From Affinundibacterium nitidum (GTDB taxonomy: Bacteria; Pseudomonadota; Gammaproteobacteria; Burkholderiales; Burkholderiaceae_D): a stretch of DNA of 64,000 nt. Below the pieces are notes generated by a model. The model saw nothing but the letters and a program-made list of their open reading frames with translations. It did not search any database and was not told where the DNA came from. The stretch is from positions 1-64,000 of the forward strand of contig NZ_JACOFZ010000007.1 in assembly GCF_014284155.1 (NCBI RefSeq), written 5' to 3'. Position numbers and translations under genes: made by a program. Below, piece after piece: positions 44,864-56,214 of this stretch (positions within the stretch are counted from its first letter, which is position 1; each line of letters starts with the position of its first letter).

Positions 44864-45961
<1,098 letters not shown>

Positions 45962-45972
45962 GCTTTGATTTT

Positions 45973-46004
45973 GCCTGCTGTTGCGCACCCAGCGTGCAGC
46001 GGGC
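45973..46004 (+). terminator. Weak hairpin after hemB
   Basis: GCCTGCTG (45973-45980) pairs with CAGCGGGC (45997-46004, one G-U), with a 16-base loop. ACTTTG follows; there is no real T-run, so it is a weak terminator at best. Confidence 0.3.
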
Positions 46005-46035
46005 ACTTTGATCAAACTCTTACGAAGTGTGCTGG

Positions 46036-47214
46036 ATGGAAATTTTCTACATAAGTGAATCGCAAGTAGTGCTCAACACTGCGCACGAAGTTCCCGCCGC
46101 AGAATCAGCGACTAACTCACCTTCAAACCCTTCTGGCAACGGCAACCATTACAGCAGTGAGTTACCACTCGATGAGAGCTGCCGTTTTTTGTGGCTGGAT
46201 GTGACCCATGAAGAAGTCGCCGCCAACCCTGAAGCTTGGCGTGATGAAGTCGAAAAAATCACAGGCATTCGTCTTTATGACCTGCATCTCAAGGATGTGA
46301 TTAATCTGACGCATCCATCGTATTTTGATGCGACTCAAGATTACGAACTTGTCGTCTTTCAAAAATTGGCGCTGCATAGTGAAGCGCCTACGAACACTGA
46401 GCCAAATTCACGCAAGATTCCTGCGGCTTTAAACAAGCTTCAGACCTTACCTATTTCTTTTCTACTCTTTGGGACTGCACTCGTCACCGTACGAGGAAAA
46501 AACAGCCGCACCATTGAAGCGACTCGCCAACGTTTACTGGCCTACAAACCCAAAAGCGAAAACAATAGTCATGCGAGTCGCCTACCGACATCACCCGAAG
46601 ATTTGATGTTACGTATGTTGAACGCCATGGTCGATCAATATCTCGACCTACGTCAGCCATTAACAAATCAACTCGATCGCTGGCAACACGCCTTACTCGA
46701 TCCACGTAAGCCTTTCAATAATTGGATCGCCCTACTCGATTCGCGTATCGAGATACGCAAGCTCGATCACCTGTGTGAAGAACAATACGATGCCCTGCAG
46801 GAATTACGCGATCATTTGATCGACACCTATGACGGCAATGCAGAACACCATAGCCGCGCCAAAGATTTACTGTTGGTACGAATTAATGATGTGATGGAAC
46901 ACGTCAATCGCGTGTTAAACCATGCGAGACGTTTAGAAGCCTCGTTGGAGTCGTCAGTGCAAATTCACTTCGCGGCGATGGCACATCGTACCAGTGACAT
47001 CATGCGTTGGCTGACGGTGATTACGGCTTTGTTCATGCCTCTCACTTTGTTGACCGGGATTTTCGGGATGAACTTTGCGAAGATGCCATTACTGGCGGAT
47101 GAATCTGGTTTTTGGAAAGTAATCGGCGGTATGGTGGCGATTGTCGTCGTGCTAGTGATCGTATTCGTCAAATTGCGTTACTTTGGCGAACGTGAACGGC
47201 GCCGTCTCGATTAA
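46036..47214 (+). CDS. corA: CorA family magnesium transporter
   Basis: Pentameric Mg2+/Co2+ channel. About 392 residues: an acidic cytoplasmic N-terminal domain with a low-complexity Asn/Ser segment at about 25-45, a long stalk helix (about 200-320), and two C-terminal membrane helices. The signature GMN is present as GIFGMNFAKMP in the periplasmic loop after helix 1, followed by a basic C-terminus (RYFGERERRRLD). The ATG at 46036 is chosen over a GTG three codons earlier. Confidence 0.93.
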   Translation: MEIFYISESQVVLNTAHEVPAAESATNSPSNPSGNGNHYSSELPLDESCRFLWLDVTHEEVAANPEAWRDEVEKITGIRLYDLHLKDVINLTHPSYFDATQDYELVVFQKLALHSEAPTNTEPNSRKIPAALNKLQTLPISFLLFGTALVTVRGKNSRTIEATRQRLLAYKPKSENNSHASRLPTSPEDLMLRMLNAMVDQYLDLRQPLTNQLDRWQHALLDPRKPFNNWIALLDSRIEIRKLDHLCEEQYDALQELRDHLIDTYDGNAEHHSRAKDLLLVRINDVMEHVNRVLNHARRLEASLESSVQIHFAAMAHRTSDIMRWLTVITALFMPLTLLTGIFGMNFAKMPLLADESGFWKVIGGMVAIVVVLVIVFVKLRYFGERERRRLD

Positions 47215-47255
47215 CACCGTATTACCGATTTAAAATTATCCACCAAGCTCTCATC

Positions 47256-48701
47256 ATGCAAACACATAGCTTCCTTTGGCACGATTACGAAACCTTCGGC
47301 GCGATCGCACGACGTGACCGACCAGCCCAATTTGCTGCCATTCGCACCGATGCGGAGCTTAACGAAATCGGCGAAGAGATCAATATATTCTGTAAACCAG
47401 CAAATGATTTTTTGCCTGATCCTCAATCCTGTTTGATCACCCATATCACGCCGCAACAATGTCTAGAGCAAGGCCTGCCAGAGTATCAATTTGCGGCGCA
47501 AGTCGAACAAGCATTGGCCGCGAGCGGCACGATCGGCGTCGGGTATAACACGATTCGTTTTGATGATGAAATCACTCGCTTTATGTTTTGGCGTAACTTG
47601 ATCGATCCGTATGCACGTGAATGGCAAAACCAATGTGGACGTTGGGACATCATGGACATGCTGCGCACTTGCTACGCTCTTCGTCCTGAGGGAATTAATT
47701 GGCCCTTGAACGAAGAAGGGAAGCCCAGCTTTAGGCTCGAACACTTAACCGCAGCCAATGGCATTGCCCATGAAGCAGCGCATGATGCTTTGTCTGACGT
47801 AAGAGCGACGATCGCCTTGGCTCGCTTAGTTAAACAGAAACAACCTAAGCTATTCGATTTCTGCTTCGCTCTACACAAGAAGGAAAAAGCTGCGAGTGAA
47901 CTTGGTTTACCTTTATTGGGCAAGCCATTCTTGCATGTATCAGGCATGTTCAATACGAGCTATGGTTGTCTTGCAGTGATGTGGCCACTTGCTGTGCATC
48001 CGAAAAACAAAAACGAGATCATCGCTTGGGACTTACGCTTCGATCCGCAAGAACTCGTAGGTCTTGATGTCGCGGAAATTCAATTACGTATGTTCAGCAA
48101 AACGGATGCGCTTCCTGAAGGAGTTAGTCGGCTACCTGTTAAGAGCATACATCTGAATAAGTCGCCTATCGTCATCGGCAACTTGAAGACATTGAGTGCA
48201 GAAATGGCCACTCGCTGGCAAATCGATCTCGACCAAGTTCAAACATACGCCGAGCGTGCCGTGCAACTTTCCCAGTCGGGAGAGTTGACGAGCGATTTCT
48301 GGTCACAAGTCTATGCGCGCCCTGAAATGGAAGCCGCTGATGTCGATGAAGATCTGTATGGAGGATTCATAGGCACAGGTGATAGGCGTATCCTGAATGA
48401 TTTGCGCCAAATGGACGCCTCGCAGTTACAAAAAGCGAAACCTCACTTCCAAGACGAACGGCTAGGCGAGTTATTCTTCCGCTACAAGGCACGCAACTTC
48501 CCTCAGACTTTGGCCGCAGATGAACGACTGCAATGGGAAGAACATCGGATCGCACGTTTGATCCATGGAGAGGCCCAGGCGCGATCCGTGGAAAGCTACT
48601 TTAATCAAATTGATTTCCTATCTGAGACCGCCGATGAAGAAACGCAAGAGATTCTCGGTGCTCTATACGATTATGCAGAGCTAGTCGTACCCGTACAATA
48701 A
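47256..48701 (+). CDS. sbcB: Exodeoxyribonuclease I
   Basis: 3'-5' single-strand DNA exonuclease in recombination and mismatch repair. The 481 residues have DEDD-family motifs: FLWHDYETFG (first Asp/Glu pair), GVGYNTIRFDDEITRFMFWRNL, and AHDALSDVRATIALARL (distal His/Asp), followed by an SH3-like region and the helical C-terminal domain (DERLQWEEHRIARLIHG). It stands alone between corA and a terminator. Confidence 0.95.
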   Translation: MQTHSFLWHDYETFGAIARRDRPAQFAAIRTDAELNEIGEEINIFCKPANDFLPDPQSCLITHITPQQCLEQGLPEYQFAAQVEQALAASGTIGVGYNTIRFDDEITRFMFWRNLIDPYAREWQNQCGRWDIMDMLRTCYALRPEGINWPLNEEGKPSFRLEHLTAANGIAHEAAHDALSDVRATIALARLVKQKQPKLFDFCFALHKKEKAASELGLPLLGKPFLHVSGMFNTSYGCLAVMWPLAVHPKNKNEIIAWDLRFDPQELVGLDVAEIQLRMFSKTDALPEGVSRLPVKSIHLNKSPIVIGNLKTLSAEMATRWQIDLDQVQTYAERAVQLSQSGELTSDFWSQVYARPEMEAADVDEDLYGGFIGTGDRRILNDLRQMDASQLQKAKPHFQDERLGELFFRYKARNFPQTLAADERLQWEEHRIARLIHGEAQARSVESYFNQIDFLSETADEETQEILGALYDYAELVVPVQ

Positions 48702-48727
48702 AAAAGGCGACCTAGTCGCCTTTTTTC
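48701..48727. terminator. Bidirectional terminator between sbcB and dsbD
   Basis: A-run and GGCGAC (48706-48711) pair with GTCGCC and a T-run (48715-48726), loop CTA. It starts within the sbcB stop codon and serves convergent dsbD as well. Confidence 0.88.
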
Positions 48728-48763
48728 TAGCACTCGCATCATCAACCCACTTAACTACCACTC

Positions 48764-50563
48764 TTAAGGTGCATCAACTGAGTTTAAAGACTGCAAGAAC
48801 TTATCCGCATTTTGATAACCAATCACGCGCTTACCTTCCAGCTCTTTCCCCGCTTTATCGAAGAAGATAATGCCTGGTGGCCCAAACAATCCGAACCGTT
48901 TTAGGAGTGCTTTGTCTTCAGCATTGTTCGCCGTCACATCGACTTGCAACAACACCATTTGATCCAGCTTCGCTTTCACGCGAGGTTCAACAAAAGTTAA
49001 CTTTTCCATTTCTTTGCAAGACACGCACCAATCCGCGTAGAAATCAAACATCACGATCTTACCTGCAGATTGTTGAAGGACCGCATCGAGCTCAGCACTG
49101 GATTTGACACGTTGAAATTGCACGTGCACGGCATTGCCGGTGAGATGTGCCAAAGGTGAGAATACATCGCGCCCTCCGGTTGAGACGCCTGCAAGTTGTA
49201 TCGCCCCAAGAATGAAGAACACCCCTGCAACGAACTTAGAAAACAATTTACCTTTGTAGAAGAAGGCTTGGTAGACCGCATAAGAGATCAACAGCGCGGC
49301 CCATGCAATCATTTGGACCGCAGCTGGCAAAACTGGGGATACCATCCAAATCGCCATCGCCAGCATCAAGACGCCAAAGAAGCGTTTGATCTGCTCCATC
49401 CACACACCTGCACGAGGCAAGAGACTACCCGCCGACATACCAACCAACAAGAGCGGGACGCCCATACCCATCGCCATCGCAAACAAAGCACTACCACCAA
49501 CAACCACATCACGTGTTTGGCTGATGTACACCAAAGCACCTGCTAAGGGCGCCGCTACACAGGGGCCCACAATCAATGCTGAAATGGCTCCCATCAAAAA
49601 CACGCCAGCCATCTTGCCGTTTCTTTGTCCTTCGGAAAACATACTCAACTTCGTTTGGATCGCGGCAGGCACTTGAAGCTGGTAGACGTTAAACATCGAG
49701 AGTGACAACAACACCATCAGACCCGCAAACGAAGACAGTACCCAAGGGTTCTGTAAAGCGGCAGCGAGACCTTCGCCCAGTAACCCAGCACTGACACCCA
49801 ATGCGGTGTAGACCAAGGCCATGCCGAGAACATAGCTAAGTGATAAGAAGAAGCCACGACTCCTTTTAATTGCCGCCCCCTCACCAACAATGATGAATGA
49901 GAGAATCGGTACCATAGGGAGGACACAGGGCGTAAAAGAAAGACCCAAACCCAAAACAAAAAACAGAGGAATGATCAACACCAAACGTCCACTTTTCAAG
50001 GTGCTGGCGATACCCGAAGACTCCGTTTCCGCGGGCGCTTGAGCATTCTGCACGTTAACTGAAGTTTGTGTCGGGATAGCAGAAGCAATGCTAATCGGAA
50101 TCACTAAGTCCATAGGTGGATAGCACAAGCCAGCATCAGCACAACCTTGCTGCGTTAGTTTTAATTTAAAATCCGAGTTCGCGACCACGGGGATTTCAAG
50201 TGTTAATTGGTCGTGATAGGTCTCGACATCTTTCTCGAAGGTCTCATCATACTTAATCTTCCCGCGCGGGAAATCGAATTGCCCCAAACTTGCGCCTTCA
50301 GCACCAAACTTAAACCGTTCGCGATAGAGGTAGTAGCCTTTGGCAATCGTAAAATCGATGCGCAGCTTATCTTTTGCCACCATCTTAGCATCAACTTTGA
50401 AAGCCACTGCTGGGTCGAGGAAATCATCCGCATTCGCTGGCGCAACAAAGCTTAGGCTACCGATTGCCATCAAAAACGCGAGGGCCAGCACAAAATAGCG
50501 ACTTAGGATGCCGTTGAGCGTTGAGATAGGAGCGAGATTAAATATGATTACGGGAGTCATCAT
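48764..50563 (-). CDS. dsbD: Thiol:disulfide interchange protein DsbD
   Basis: Inner membrane reductase that carries electrons from cytoplasmic thioredoxin to the periplasm, needed for DsbC and cytochrome c maturation. The 599 residues run as follows: signal peptide (to about 45), alpha domain with GCADAGLCYPP (Cys pair), eight membrane segments with LSFTPCVLPMVPI and VGPCVAAPLAG (beta-domain cysteines), and a thioredoxin gamma domain with ADWCVSCKEME. All three redox pairs are intact. The usual betaproteobacterial neighbour cutA is not present upstream. Confidence 0.96.
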   Translation of the reverse strand: MMTPVIIFNLAPISTLNGILSRYFVLALAFLMAIGSLSFVAPANADDFLDPAVAFKVDAKMVAKDKLRIDFTIAKGYYLYRERFKFGAEGASLGQFDFPRGKIKYDETFEKDVETYHDQLTLEIPVVANSDFKLKLTQQGCADAGLCYPPMDLVIPISIASAIPTQTSVNVQNAQAPAETESSGIASTLKSGRLVLIIPLFFVLGLGLSFTPCVLPMVPILSFIIVGEGAAIKRSRGFFLSLSYVLGMALVYTALGVSAGLLGEGLAAALQNPWVLSSFAGLMVLLSLSMFNVYQLQVPAAIQTKLSMFSEGQRNGKMAGVFLMGAISALIVGPCVAAPLAGALVYISQTRDVVVGGSALFAMAMGMGVPLLLVGMSAGSLLPRAGVWMEQIKRFFGVLMLAMAIWMVSPVLPAAVQMIAWAALLISYAVYQAFFYKGKLFSKFVAGVFFILGAIQLAGVSTGGRDVFSPLAHLTGNAVHVQFQRVKSSAELDAVLQQSAGKIVMFDFYADWCVSCKEMEKLTFVEPRVKAKLDQMVLLQVDVTANNAEDKALLKRFGLFGPPGIIFFDKAGKELEGKRVIGYQNADKFLQSLNSVDAP

Positions 50564-50692
50564 GATGAGGAAAGACTGTTCAAGAACTCACATCTTAACC
50601 GAAGTGCCGATAGATTGCGCATGACTCTGAGGATTGGCAACATCTTTGAAGAAACCAGCACCCATAGTCATTAATGGCCGACCATAAATAAA

Positions 50693-50719
50693 AAAGCCGT
50701 TCAATACATGAACGGCTTT
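50693..50719 (-). terminator. Intrinsic terminator of the alpha operon
   Basis: AAAGCCGTTCA (50693-50703) pairs with TGAACGGCTTT (50709-50719). TTTTTTATTT follows on the minus strand, 28 bases after the rplQ stop. Confidence 0.92.
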
Positions 50720-50746
50720 CTTTGCGAATAAAGCTTAAAGCGGTGC

Positions 50747-51145
50747 TTATTCTTCTACTGTTGGTGCATCAGCTGCATCAGTAACTTCTGGACGATCCAA
50801 CAGTTCTACGTATGCCATAGGTGCATTGTCGCCAACGCGGAAACCCATTTTCAAGATACGCAGGTAACCACCGTTACGATTTGCAAAACGTGGGCCCAAT
50901 TCCGCGAACAGTTTTTGAACGATTTCACGATCGCGCAAACGGTTGAATGCCAAACGTTTGTTTGCCAATGTGTCAGTTTTTGCCAAAGTCAAAATTGGCT
51001 CAACTACGCGGCGCAATTCTTTTGCTTTTGGCAAAGTTGTTTTGATCGCTTCGTGACGCAACAAAGAAACTGTCATGTTGCGCAACATTGCTAAACGATG
51101 GGATGATGTACGATTCAGCTTACGTAAGCCGTGACGATGACGCAT
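50747..51145 (-). CDS. rplQ: 50S ribosomal protein L17
   Basis: Large-subunit protein near the exit tunnel. The ATG at 51145 gives 132 residues ([24 protein letters not shown]), with the acidic Ala-rich tail usual in betaproteobacteria. An upstream in-frame start at 51193 is out of family register. Last gene of the alpha operon. Confidence 0.97.
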   Translation of the reverse strand: MRHRHGLRKLNRTSSHRLAMLRNMTVSLLRHEAIKTTLPKAKELRRVVEPILTLAKTDTLANKRLAFNRLRDREIVQKLFAELGPRFANRNGGYLRILKMGFRVGDNAPMAYVELLDRPEVTDAADAPTVEE

Positions 51146-51237
51146 GGTACTTCCTTTCAATATGTTTAAAAATTCCAGTTCTTCTATCGTCAAACCATTT
51201 GACGCGGACCGGTAATGTCTTCCTACTCACCTACACC

Positions 51238-51263
51238 ATCGACCACGCAATAGCGTGATCGAT
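51238..51263 (-). other. RNA hairpin between rpoA and rplQ
   Basis: On the minus strand ATCGATCACGC and GCGTGGTCGAT form an 11-bp stem with one G-U pair (an A/C mismatch on the plus strand), loop TATT. No T-run follows. It could be a processing site or stabiliser of the upstream messages. Confidence 0.45.
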
Positions 51264-51277
51264 GTTCAATCAATTAA

Positions 51278-52255
51278 TTACTTCTCTAAACCAGCTGGTG
51301 GCCAGTTTTCGAGTTTCATACCCAAAGACAAACCACGAGATGCCAACACTTCTTTGATTTCGTTCAAAGACTTGCGACCCAAATTTGGTGTCTTGAGCAG
51401 TTCATTTTCACTACGTTGGATCAAATCACCGATGTAGTAAATATTTTCAGCTTTCAAGCAGTTTGCAGAACGTACTGTCAATTCCAAATCATCGACTGGA
51501 CGCAACAATACTGGATCAACCGCTGGTGCGCGAGATGGCGCTTCAGCAGCAGCTTCTGTGCCTTCCAATGCAGCGAATACGTGCAATTGATCTACCAACA
51601 CGCGAGCAGATTGACGAATCGCTTCTTCTGGAGTGATCACACCATTTGTTTCGATGTTGATGATCAATTTGTCCAAGTCAGTACGTTGTTCAACGCGAGC
51701 AGACTCAACAGAATAAGAAACACGACGTACTGGGGAGAACGAAGCATCCAAAATGATACGACCAATTGTTTTGTTCGCGTCTTCAGACAAGCGACGTACG
51801 TTACCTGGAACGTAACCACGGCCTTTTTCCACTTTGATCTGCATGTCCAACTTGCCGCCAGCAGTCAAATTTGCAATCACGTGATCCGGATTGATTAATT
51901 CAACATTATGTGGCAACTCGATATCAGAAGCTAAAACAGCGCCTTCGCCTTCTTTTTTCAAAGTCAAAGTCACGTCATCACGTTCATGCAACTTGAAAAC
52001 CACGCCCTTCAAGTTCAACAAGATATCAACGACGTCTTCTTGTACGCCATCGAGTGTCGAATATTCGTGAACCACGCCAGCAATCGTGACTTCTGTTGGC
52101 GCGTAACCAACCATAGAAGACAACAAAACGCGACGCAAAGAGTTACCCAAAGTATGACCAAAACCGCGTTCGAACGGTTCCATCACAACTTTCGCTGAGC
52201 CAGGGCCCAACATTTCGACATCGATAATACGAGGCTTAAACAGATTGTTTTGCAT
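51278..52255 (-). CDS. rpoA: RNA polymerase alpha subunit
   Basis: The 325 residues form the assembly domain ([25 protein letters not shown]) and, after a linker, the DNA-binding C-terminal domain ([49 protein letters not shown]) that contacts UP elements and activators. There is a strong Shine-Dalgarno (AAAGGAC). It lies between rpsD and rplQ but is separated from rpsD by a strong terminator-like hairpin. Confidence 0.98.
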   Translation of the reverse strand: MQNNLFKPRIIDVEMLGPGSAKVVMEPFERGFGHTLGNSLRRVLLSSMVGYAPTEVTIAGVVHEYSTLDGVQEDVVDILLNLKGVVFKLHERDDVTLTLKKEGEGAVLASDIELPHNVELINPDHVIANLTAGGKLDMQIKVEKGRGYVPGNVRRLSEDANKTIGRIILDASFSPVRRVSYSVESARVEQRTDLDKLIINIETNGVITPEEAIRQSARVLVDQLHVFAALEGTEAAAEAPSRAPAVDPVLLRPVDDLELTVRSANCLKAENIYYIGDLIQRSENELLKTPNLGRKSLNEIKEVLASRGLSLGMKLENWPPAGLEK

Positions 52256-52307
52256 GATTTGTCCTTTTCAATACCCTCGGCTCGTTACACCGATAAGGCT
52301 GATGGCA

Positions 52308-52344
52308 AAAAGAAAAAAGCCTGCCCATCGTAAAATGGGCAGGC
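52308..52344 (-). terminator. Strong terminator-like hairpin between rpsD and rpoA
   Basis: GCCTGCCCAT (52319-52328) is perfectly complementary to ATGGGCAGGC (52335-52344) around a 6-base loop. On the minus strand it is followed by TTTTTTCTTTTT, 14 bases after the rpsD stop. By all visible criteria this is an efficient rho-independent terminator inside an operon. No convincing promoter lies in the 52 bases left before rpoA. Confidence 0.8.
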
Positions 52345-52358
52345 GGTGAAACTTAATA

Positions 52359-52982
52359 TTAACGAGAATACAATTCAACGATCAGGGATTCGTTGACATC
52401 GTGAGCGATGTCGCTACGATCTGGCATACCTTTGAAAGTACCTTCCATCTTCTTGGCATCAACAGACACCCAAGATGGCATACCGATTTGCTCTGCCAAA
52501 GACAATGCTTCAACGATACGTGTTTGTTTTTTGGATTTTTCACGAACAGCAACTACATCACCAGCTTTTACTTGGTAAGAAGCAATGTTCACAACAATAC
52601 CGTTAACAGTGAATGCTTTATGGCTAACTAATTGACGCGCTTCTGCACGTGTTGAGCCGAAACCCATACGGTATGCAACGTTATCCAAACGAGATTCCAA
52701 CAATTTCAACAGTGTTTCGCCTGTGTTGCCTTTTTGACGATCAGCTTCTGCGAAATAACGACGGAATTGACGTTCCAAAACGCCATACATACGTTTGACT
52801 TTTTGTTTTTCACGCAATTGATTACCGAAGTCAGATGTACGTGCGCCAGATTTTGCGCCGTGTTGACCTGGTTTTACATCTAATTTGCATTTGGAGTCCA
52901 AAGAGCGACGTGCGCTTTTCAGAAACAGATCCGTGCCTTCGCGACGGGATAATTTTGCTTTTGGTCCGATATAACGTGCCAC
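52359..52982 (-). CDS. rpsD: 30S ribosomal protein S4
   Basis: Primary 16S rRNA binder and assembly nucleator. The 207 residues show the N-terminal arm ([21 protein letters not shown], without zinc cysteines) and the S4 RNA-binding domain ([28 protein letters not shown]). S4 is the known autoregulator of the alpha operon in enterobacteria; whether it acts here is unknown. Confidence 0.98.
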   Translation of the reverse strand: MARYIGPKAKLSRREGTDLFLKSARRSLDSKCKLDVKPGQHGAKSGARTSDFGNQLREKQKVKRMYGVLERQFRRYFAEADRQKGNTGETLLKLLESRLDNVAYRMGFGSTRAEARQLVSHKAFTVNGIVVNIASYQVKAGDVVAVREKSKKQTRIVEALSLAEQIGMPSWVSVDAKKMEGTFKGMPDRSDIAHDVNESLIVELYSR

Positions 52983-53080
52983 AATAATTTCCTTTGTAAA
53001 TGACGCAAGCGTTCGCCTGCGCTAGTCTGATCTACCTGCTATCAAACAGTGGTCTTAAAAAAACGAATAACAATTCTAAA

Positions 53081-53109
53081 GAACAAAACCCACCAATTGA
53101 ATTGGCGGG
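53081..53109 (-). terminator. Terminator-like hairpin between rpsK and rpsD
   Basis: On the minus strand CCCGCCAAT and ATTGGTGGG form a 9-bp stem (one G-U pair, an A/C mismatch on the plus strand) with a 3-base loop, followed by TTTTGTTCTTT. A further stem (53142-53149 with 53154-53161) lies nearer the rpsK stop. The 184-base rpsK-rpsD spacer is unusually long for this operon. Confidence 0.6.
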
Positions 53110-53166
53110 CTGCATTCTAGCACGAATGCCAGAATTTCCAAAGCTTAGCTCACGCTAAGCTAAGTA

Positions 53167-53571
53167 TTAGATACGACGACGCTTTGGAGGACGGCAGCCG
53201 TTGTGTGGAACTGGCGTAACGTCTTGAATCAAAGAGATCTTGATACCCAAATTATTCAAAGCACGCACAGAGGACTCACGACCTGGGCCTGGGCCTTTGA
53301 TACGTACTTCAAGATTTTTGATACCGCATTCTACAGCAACTTTACCAGCTGCTTCTGCCGCAACCTGCGCAGCGAAAGGTGTAGATTTACGAGAGCCTTT
53401 AAAACCTTGACCACCAGCAGTTGCCCAAGACAATGCATTGCCTTGACGATCAGTGATCGTGATGATGGTGTTGTTGAAAGATGCGTGAACGTGTGCGATA
53501 CCTTCAGCAACATTTTTCTTAACTTTTTTACGAGCGCGAGCTGCCGCTGCGTTATTTTGTGCTTTTGCCAT
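53167..53571 (-). CDS. rpsK: 30S ribosomal protein S11
   Basis: Platform protein of the small subunit. The 134 residues show [19 protein letters not shown] and [31 protein letters not shown]. It is in the alpha operon between rpsM (29 bases upstream) and rpsD. Confidence 0.98.
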   Translation of the reverse strand: MAKAQNNAAAARARKKVKKNVAEGIAHVHASFNNTIITITDRQGNALSWATAGGQGFKGSRKSTPFAAQVAAEAAGKVAVECGIKNLEVRIKGPGPGRESSVRALNNLGIKISLIQDVTPVPHNGCRPPKRRRI

Positions 53572-53600
53572 AATTGGTTCCTTGAATCCAGCTTACTGGA

Positions 53601-53966
53601 TTATTTCTTCAATGATTGCGCTGCTTTACGTGGGCCTTTACGTGTACGTGCATTAGTACGTGTACGTTGACCACGAACAGGCAAACCTTTGCGATGACGC
53701 AGACCGCGGTAGCAGCCTAAGTCCATCAAACGCTTGATGTTCATCGAGATTTCACGACGAAGATCACCTTCAACAACGTATTTTGCAATACTGTCGCGAA
53801 GCTTTTCTAACTCGTTGTCGTCCAGATCTTTGACCTTTTTAGTGGTCGGAACACCCGTTGCTGCACAGATATCTGCTGCGCGTGGGCCGCCAATACCATA
53901 GATTGCTTGTAAGCCAATTACGGTATGCTGATGATTTGGGATATTAACCCCTGCTATACGTGCCAT
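53601..53966 (-). CDS. rpsM: 30S ribosomal protein S13
   Basis: Head protein contacting the P-site tRNA and the 50S subunit. The 121 residues show [26 protein letters not shown] and the basic tail [21 protein letters not shown]. It begins the alpha group, just after rpmJ. Confidence 0.98.
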   Translation of the reverse strand: MARIAGVNIPNHQHTVIGLQAIYGIGGPRAADICAATGVPTTKKVKDLDDNELEKLRDSIAKYVVEGDLRREISMNIKRLMDLGCYRGLRHRKGLPVRGQRTRTNARTRKGPRKAAQSLKK

Positions 53967-53993
53967 TCGTTATTCCTCGTTCAATAACGTTAA

Positions 53994-54107
53994 TTAACCT
54001 TGGCGCTGTTTATGGCGTGGTTCTGTGCAAATTACACGAACAACACCTTTGCGCTTGATGATCTTGCAGTTGCGGCAAATCCGCTTAACTGATGCGAGAA
54101 CTTTCAT
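53994..54107 (-). CDS. rpmJ: 50S ribosomal protein L36
   Basis: A 37-residue protein, missed by length cut-offs. It reads [20 protein letters not shown] and ends RHKQRQG. The zinc ribbon is intact (Cys11, Cys14, Cys27, His32), so this is the zinc-containing C+ form. It is located between infA and rpsM, the standard position. Confidence 0.97.
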   Translation of the reverse strand: MKVLASVKRICRNCKIIKRKGVVRVICTEPRHKQRQG

Positions 54108-54139
54108 TTTTGCCCTCTTCCCTTCTAGTTCAATTTAAT

Positions 54140-54358
54140 TTACTTGGTCCGGAACACAATACGTGCTCGGCTCAAATCATAAGGCGTCAATTCTACTGTC
54201 ACCTTATCGCCAGGAAGAATGCGGATATAGTTCATTCGCATTTTTCCTGAAATATGGCCAAGCACAACATGCCCATTTTCCAACTTAACTCGAAATGTTG
54301 CATTCGGAAGATTCTCTAGAATCTCTCCCTGCATCTGTATAACGTCGTCTTTTGCCAT
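54140..54358 (-). CDS. infA: Translation initiation factor IF-1
   Basis: An OB-fold factor that binds the 30S A site. The 72 residues include [42 protein letters not shown] and [16 protein letters not shown]. It is placed between secY and rpmJ. Some betaproteobacteria have a second infA elsewhere; only this copy is visible. Confidence 0.97.
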   Translation of the reverse strand: MAKDDVIQMQGEILENLPNATFRVKLENGHVVLGHISGKMRMNYIRILPGDKVTVELTPYDLSRARIVFRTK

Positions 54359-54382
54359 TCGGTCTGCTGTTCCTCTGAGCGC

Positions 54383-55720
54383 TTACCGTGAAGGTATGCC
54401 GCCCTTGAAATTTGCTTTACGAAGAAGCGATTCGTATTGCTGTGACATAACGTAATTCTGTACTTGCGCCATGAAGTCCATTGTCACTACCACGATAATC
54501 AACAGCGAAGTGCCGCCGAAATAAAATGGTACCTTCCAATGAGCGATCAATAATTCTGGCAACAAGCAAACCAGCGAAATGTACATCGCGCCAATCAGCG
54601 TCAAACGCATCAAAATCTTATCGATATAACGAGCTGTTTGATCACCAGGACGAATCCCTGGAACAAACGCACCGCTCTTCTTCAAATTGTCTGCTGTTTC
54701 TTTACTGTTGAAAACCAACGCTGTATAGAAGAAGCAGAAGAAAATGATCGTTGCTGCATACAACAAAGCATGCATCGGCTCACCCGTAGACAGAGAGCTT
54801 GCTAAATCTTGAAGGAAACGAACAAAACCAGATTCCTGATCTTGCGCACCTTTAGCAAACATTCCAGTGATCGTGGCCGGCAACATAATAATTGACGACG
54901 CAAAAATCGGAGGAATCACACCGGCCATATTCAATTTCAATGGCAAGTGGCTACTTTGACCACCATAAACCTTATTACCAACTTGGCGCTTTGCGTAGTT
55001 AACTAAAATCTTACGTTGACCACGCTCTACGAATACGACCAAGAATGTGACAGCTGCAACCATGACGCAGATTACGATTGCTGAGATTGGTTGCATTGTA
55101 TTCGTGCTGACCATATCCAGCATACCTGCCAATGCGCCAGGCAAACCAGCCACGATACCAGAAAAAATGATAATCGAGATGCCGTTACCTAGACCGCGCT
55201 CAGTAATTTGCTCACCTAACCACATTAAAAACATGGTACCGGTAACCAAAGTTACAACCGTTGTAAATCTGAATGCCATACCTGGATCAAGTACCAAACC
55301 TGGCTGGGTTTCGAGTCCGAACGCGATAAAGAAAGCCTGCACCACGCCGAGTACCAAAGTACCGTAACGCGTGTACTGGGTAATCTTACGACGACCCGAT
55401 TCACCTTCTTTTTTCAACGCTTCAAGCTGAGGGGACACCACTGACATCAACTGCATGATGATACTTGCAGAAATGTAAGGCGTGATACCCAATGCTAAAA
55501 TCGTAAACTTCGCCAACGCACCGCCTGAAAACATGTTAAACATACCCAAAATACCATTTTGGTTTTGTTTAAAGAGTGTTTCCAGAACAGTTGGATCAAT
55601 CCCAGGAACAGGTATGTGTGCGCCTATCCTATATACAACCAGTGCACCAAGCAAAAACCACAGTCTTCCCCAAGGAAAACCGCTTGCCGCACTTTTAGTT
55701 TGTTGAGGAGATGTTGCCAA
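54383..55720 (-). CDS. secY: Preprotein translocase subunit SecY
   Basis: The channel of the Sec translocon. The 445 residues have ten membrane segments, the first at about 24-43. Motifs are [57 protein letters not shown] and [30 protein letters not shown]. It lies in the spc operon between rplO and infA. Confidence 0.98.
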   Translation of the reverse strand: MATSPQQTKSAASGFPWGRLWFLLGALVVYRIGAHIPVPGIDPTVLETLFKQNQNGILGMFNMFSGGALAKFTILALGITPYISASIIMQLMSVVSPQLEALKKEGESGRRKITQYTRYGTLVLGVVQAFFIAFGLETQPGLVLDPGMAFRFTTVVTLVTGTMFLMWLGEQITERGLGNGISIIIFSGIVAGLPGALAGMLDMVSTNTMQPISAIVICVMVAAVTFLVVFVERGQRKILVNYAKRQVGNKVYGGQSSHLPLKLNMAGVIPPIFASSIIMLPATITGMFAKGAQDQESGFVRFLQDLASSLSTGEPMHALLYAATIIFFCFFYTALVFNSKETADNLKKSGAFVPGIRPGDQTARYIDKILMRLTLIGAMYISLVCLLPELLIAHWKVPFYFGGTSLLIIVVVTMDFMAQVQNYVMSQQYESLLRKANFKGGIPSR

Positions 55721-55754
55721 TTATTGCTCCAGAATTTCGCAATGAATTTCGTTA

Positions 55755-56186
55755 TTAAGCGACTGAGCCGCCAGCAGCTTCGATCGCAGCTTTAGCACCT
55801 TTGGTGACGATTAAGCCATTCAAAGTTACTTTCTTAGTGATCTCACCTGACAAAATCACGCGAACAACACGTGCCAAATCAGACACAACACCAGCTTGTT
55901 TCAAAGCCAAGATGTCGATTTCTGTTACTGGCAAGTTTTCCAGATCAGACAAACGAACTTCTGCTTTGTAAGGTGTTGCCAAAGATTTAAAACCGCGTTT
56001 AGGCAAGCGACGTTGCAAAGGCATTTGACCGCCTTCGAAACCTACTTTATGAAAACCGCCTGTACGGGATTTTTGACCTTTGTGACCACGGCCCGCTGTT
56101 TTACCGATACCAGAACCGATACCGCGACCAACACGACGTTTTGCGTGTTTTGCGCCATCAGCTGGTTGGATTGTATTTAATTCCAT
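55755..56186 (-). CDS. rplO: 50S ribosomal protein L15
   Basis: A 143-residue protein starting [20 protein letters not shown] from the ATG at 56186, followed by the Gly/Arg-rich extension [21 protein letters not shown] that penetrates 23S rRNA. A 6-codon upstream extension to 56204 is unlikely. Confidence 0.97.
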   Translation of the reverse strand: MELNTIQPADGAKHAKRRVGRGIGSGIGKTAGRGHKGQKSRTGGFHKVGFEGGQMPLQRRLPKRGFKSLATPYKAEVRLSDLENLPVTEIDILALKQAGVVSDLARVVRVILSGEITKKVTLNGLIVTKGAKAAIEAAGGSVA

Positions 56187-56214
56187 AATTTGCTCCGATC
56201 GCAAACCCTAAGGC

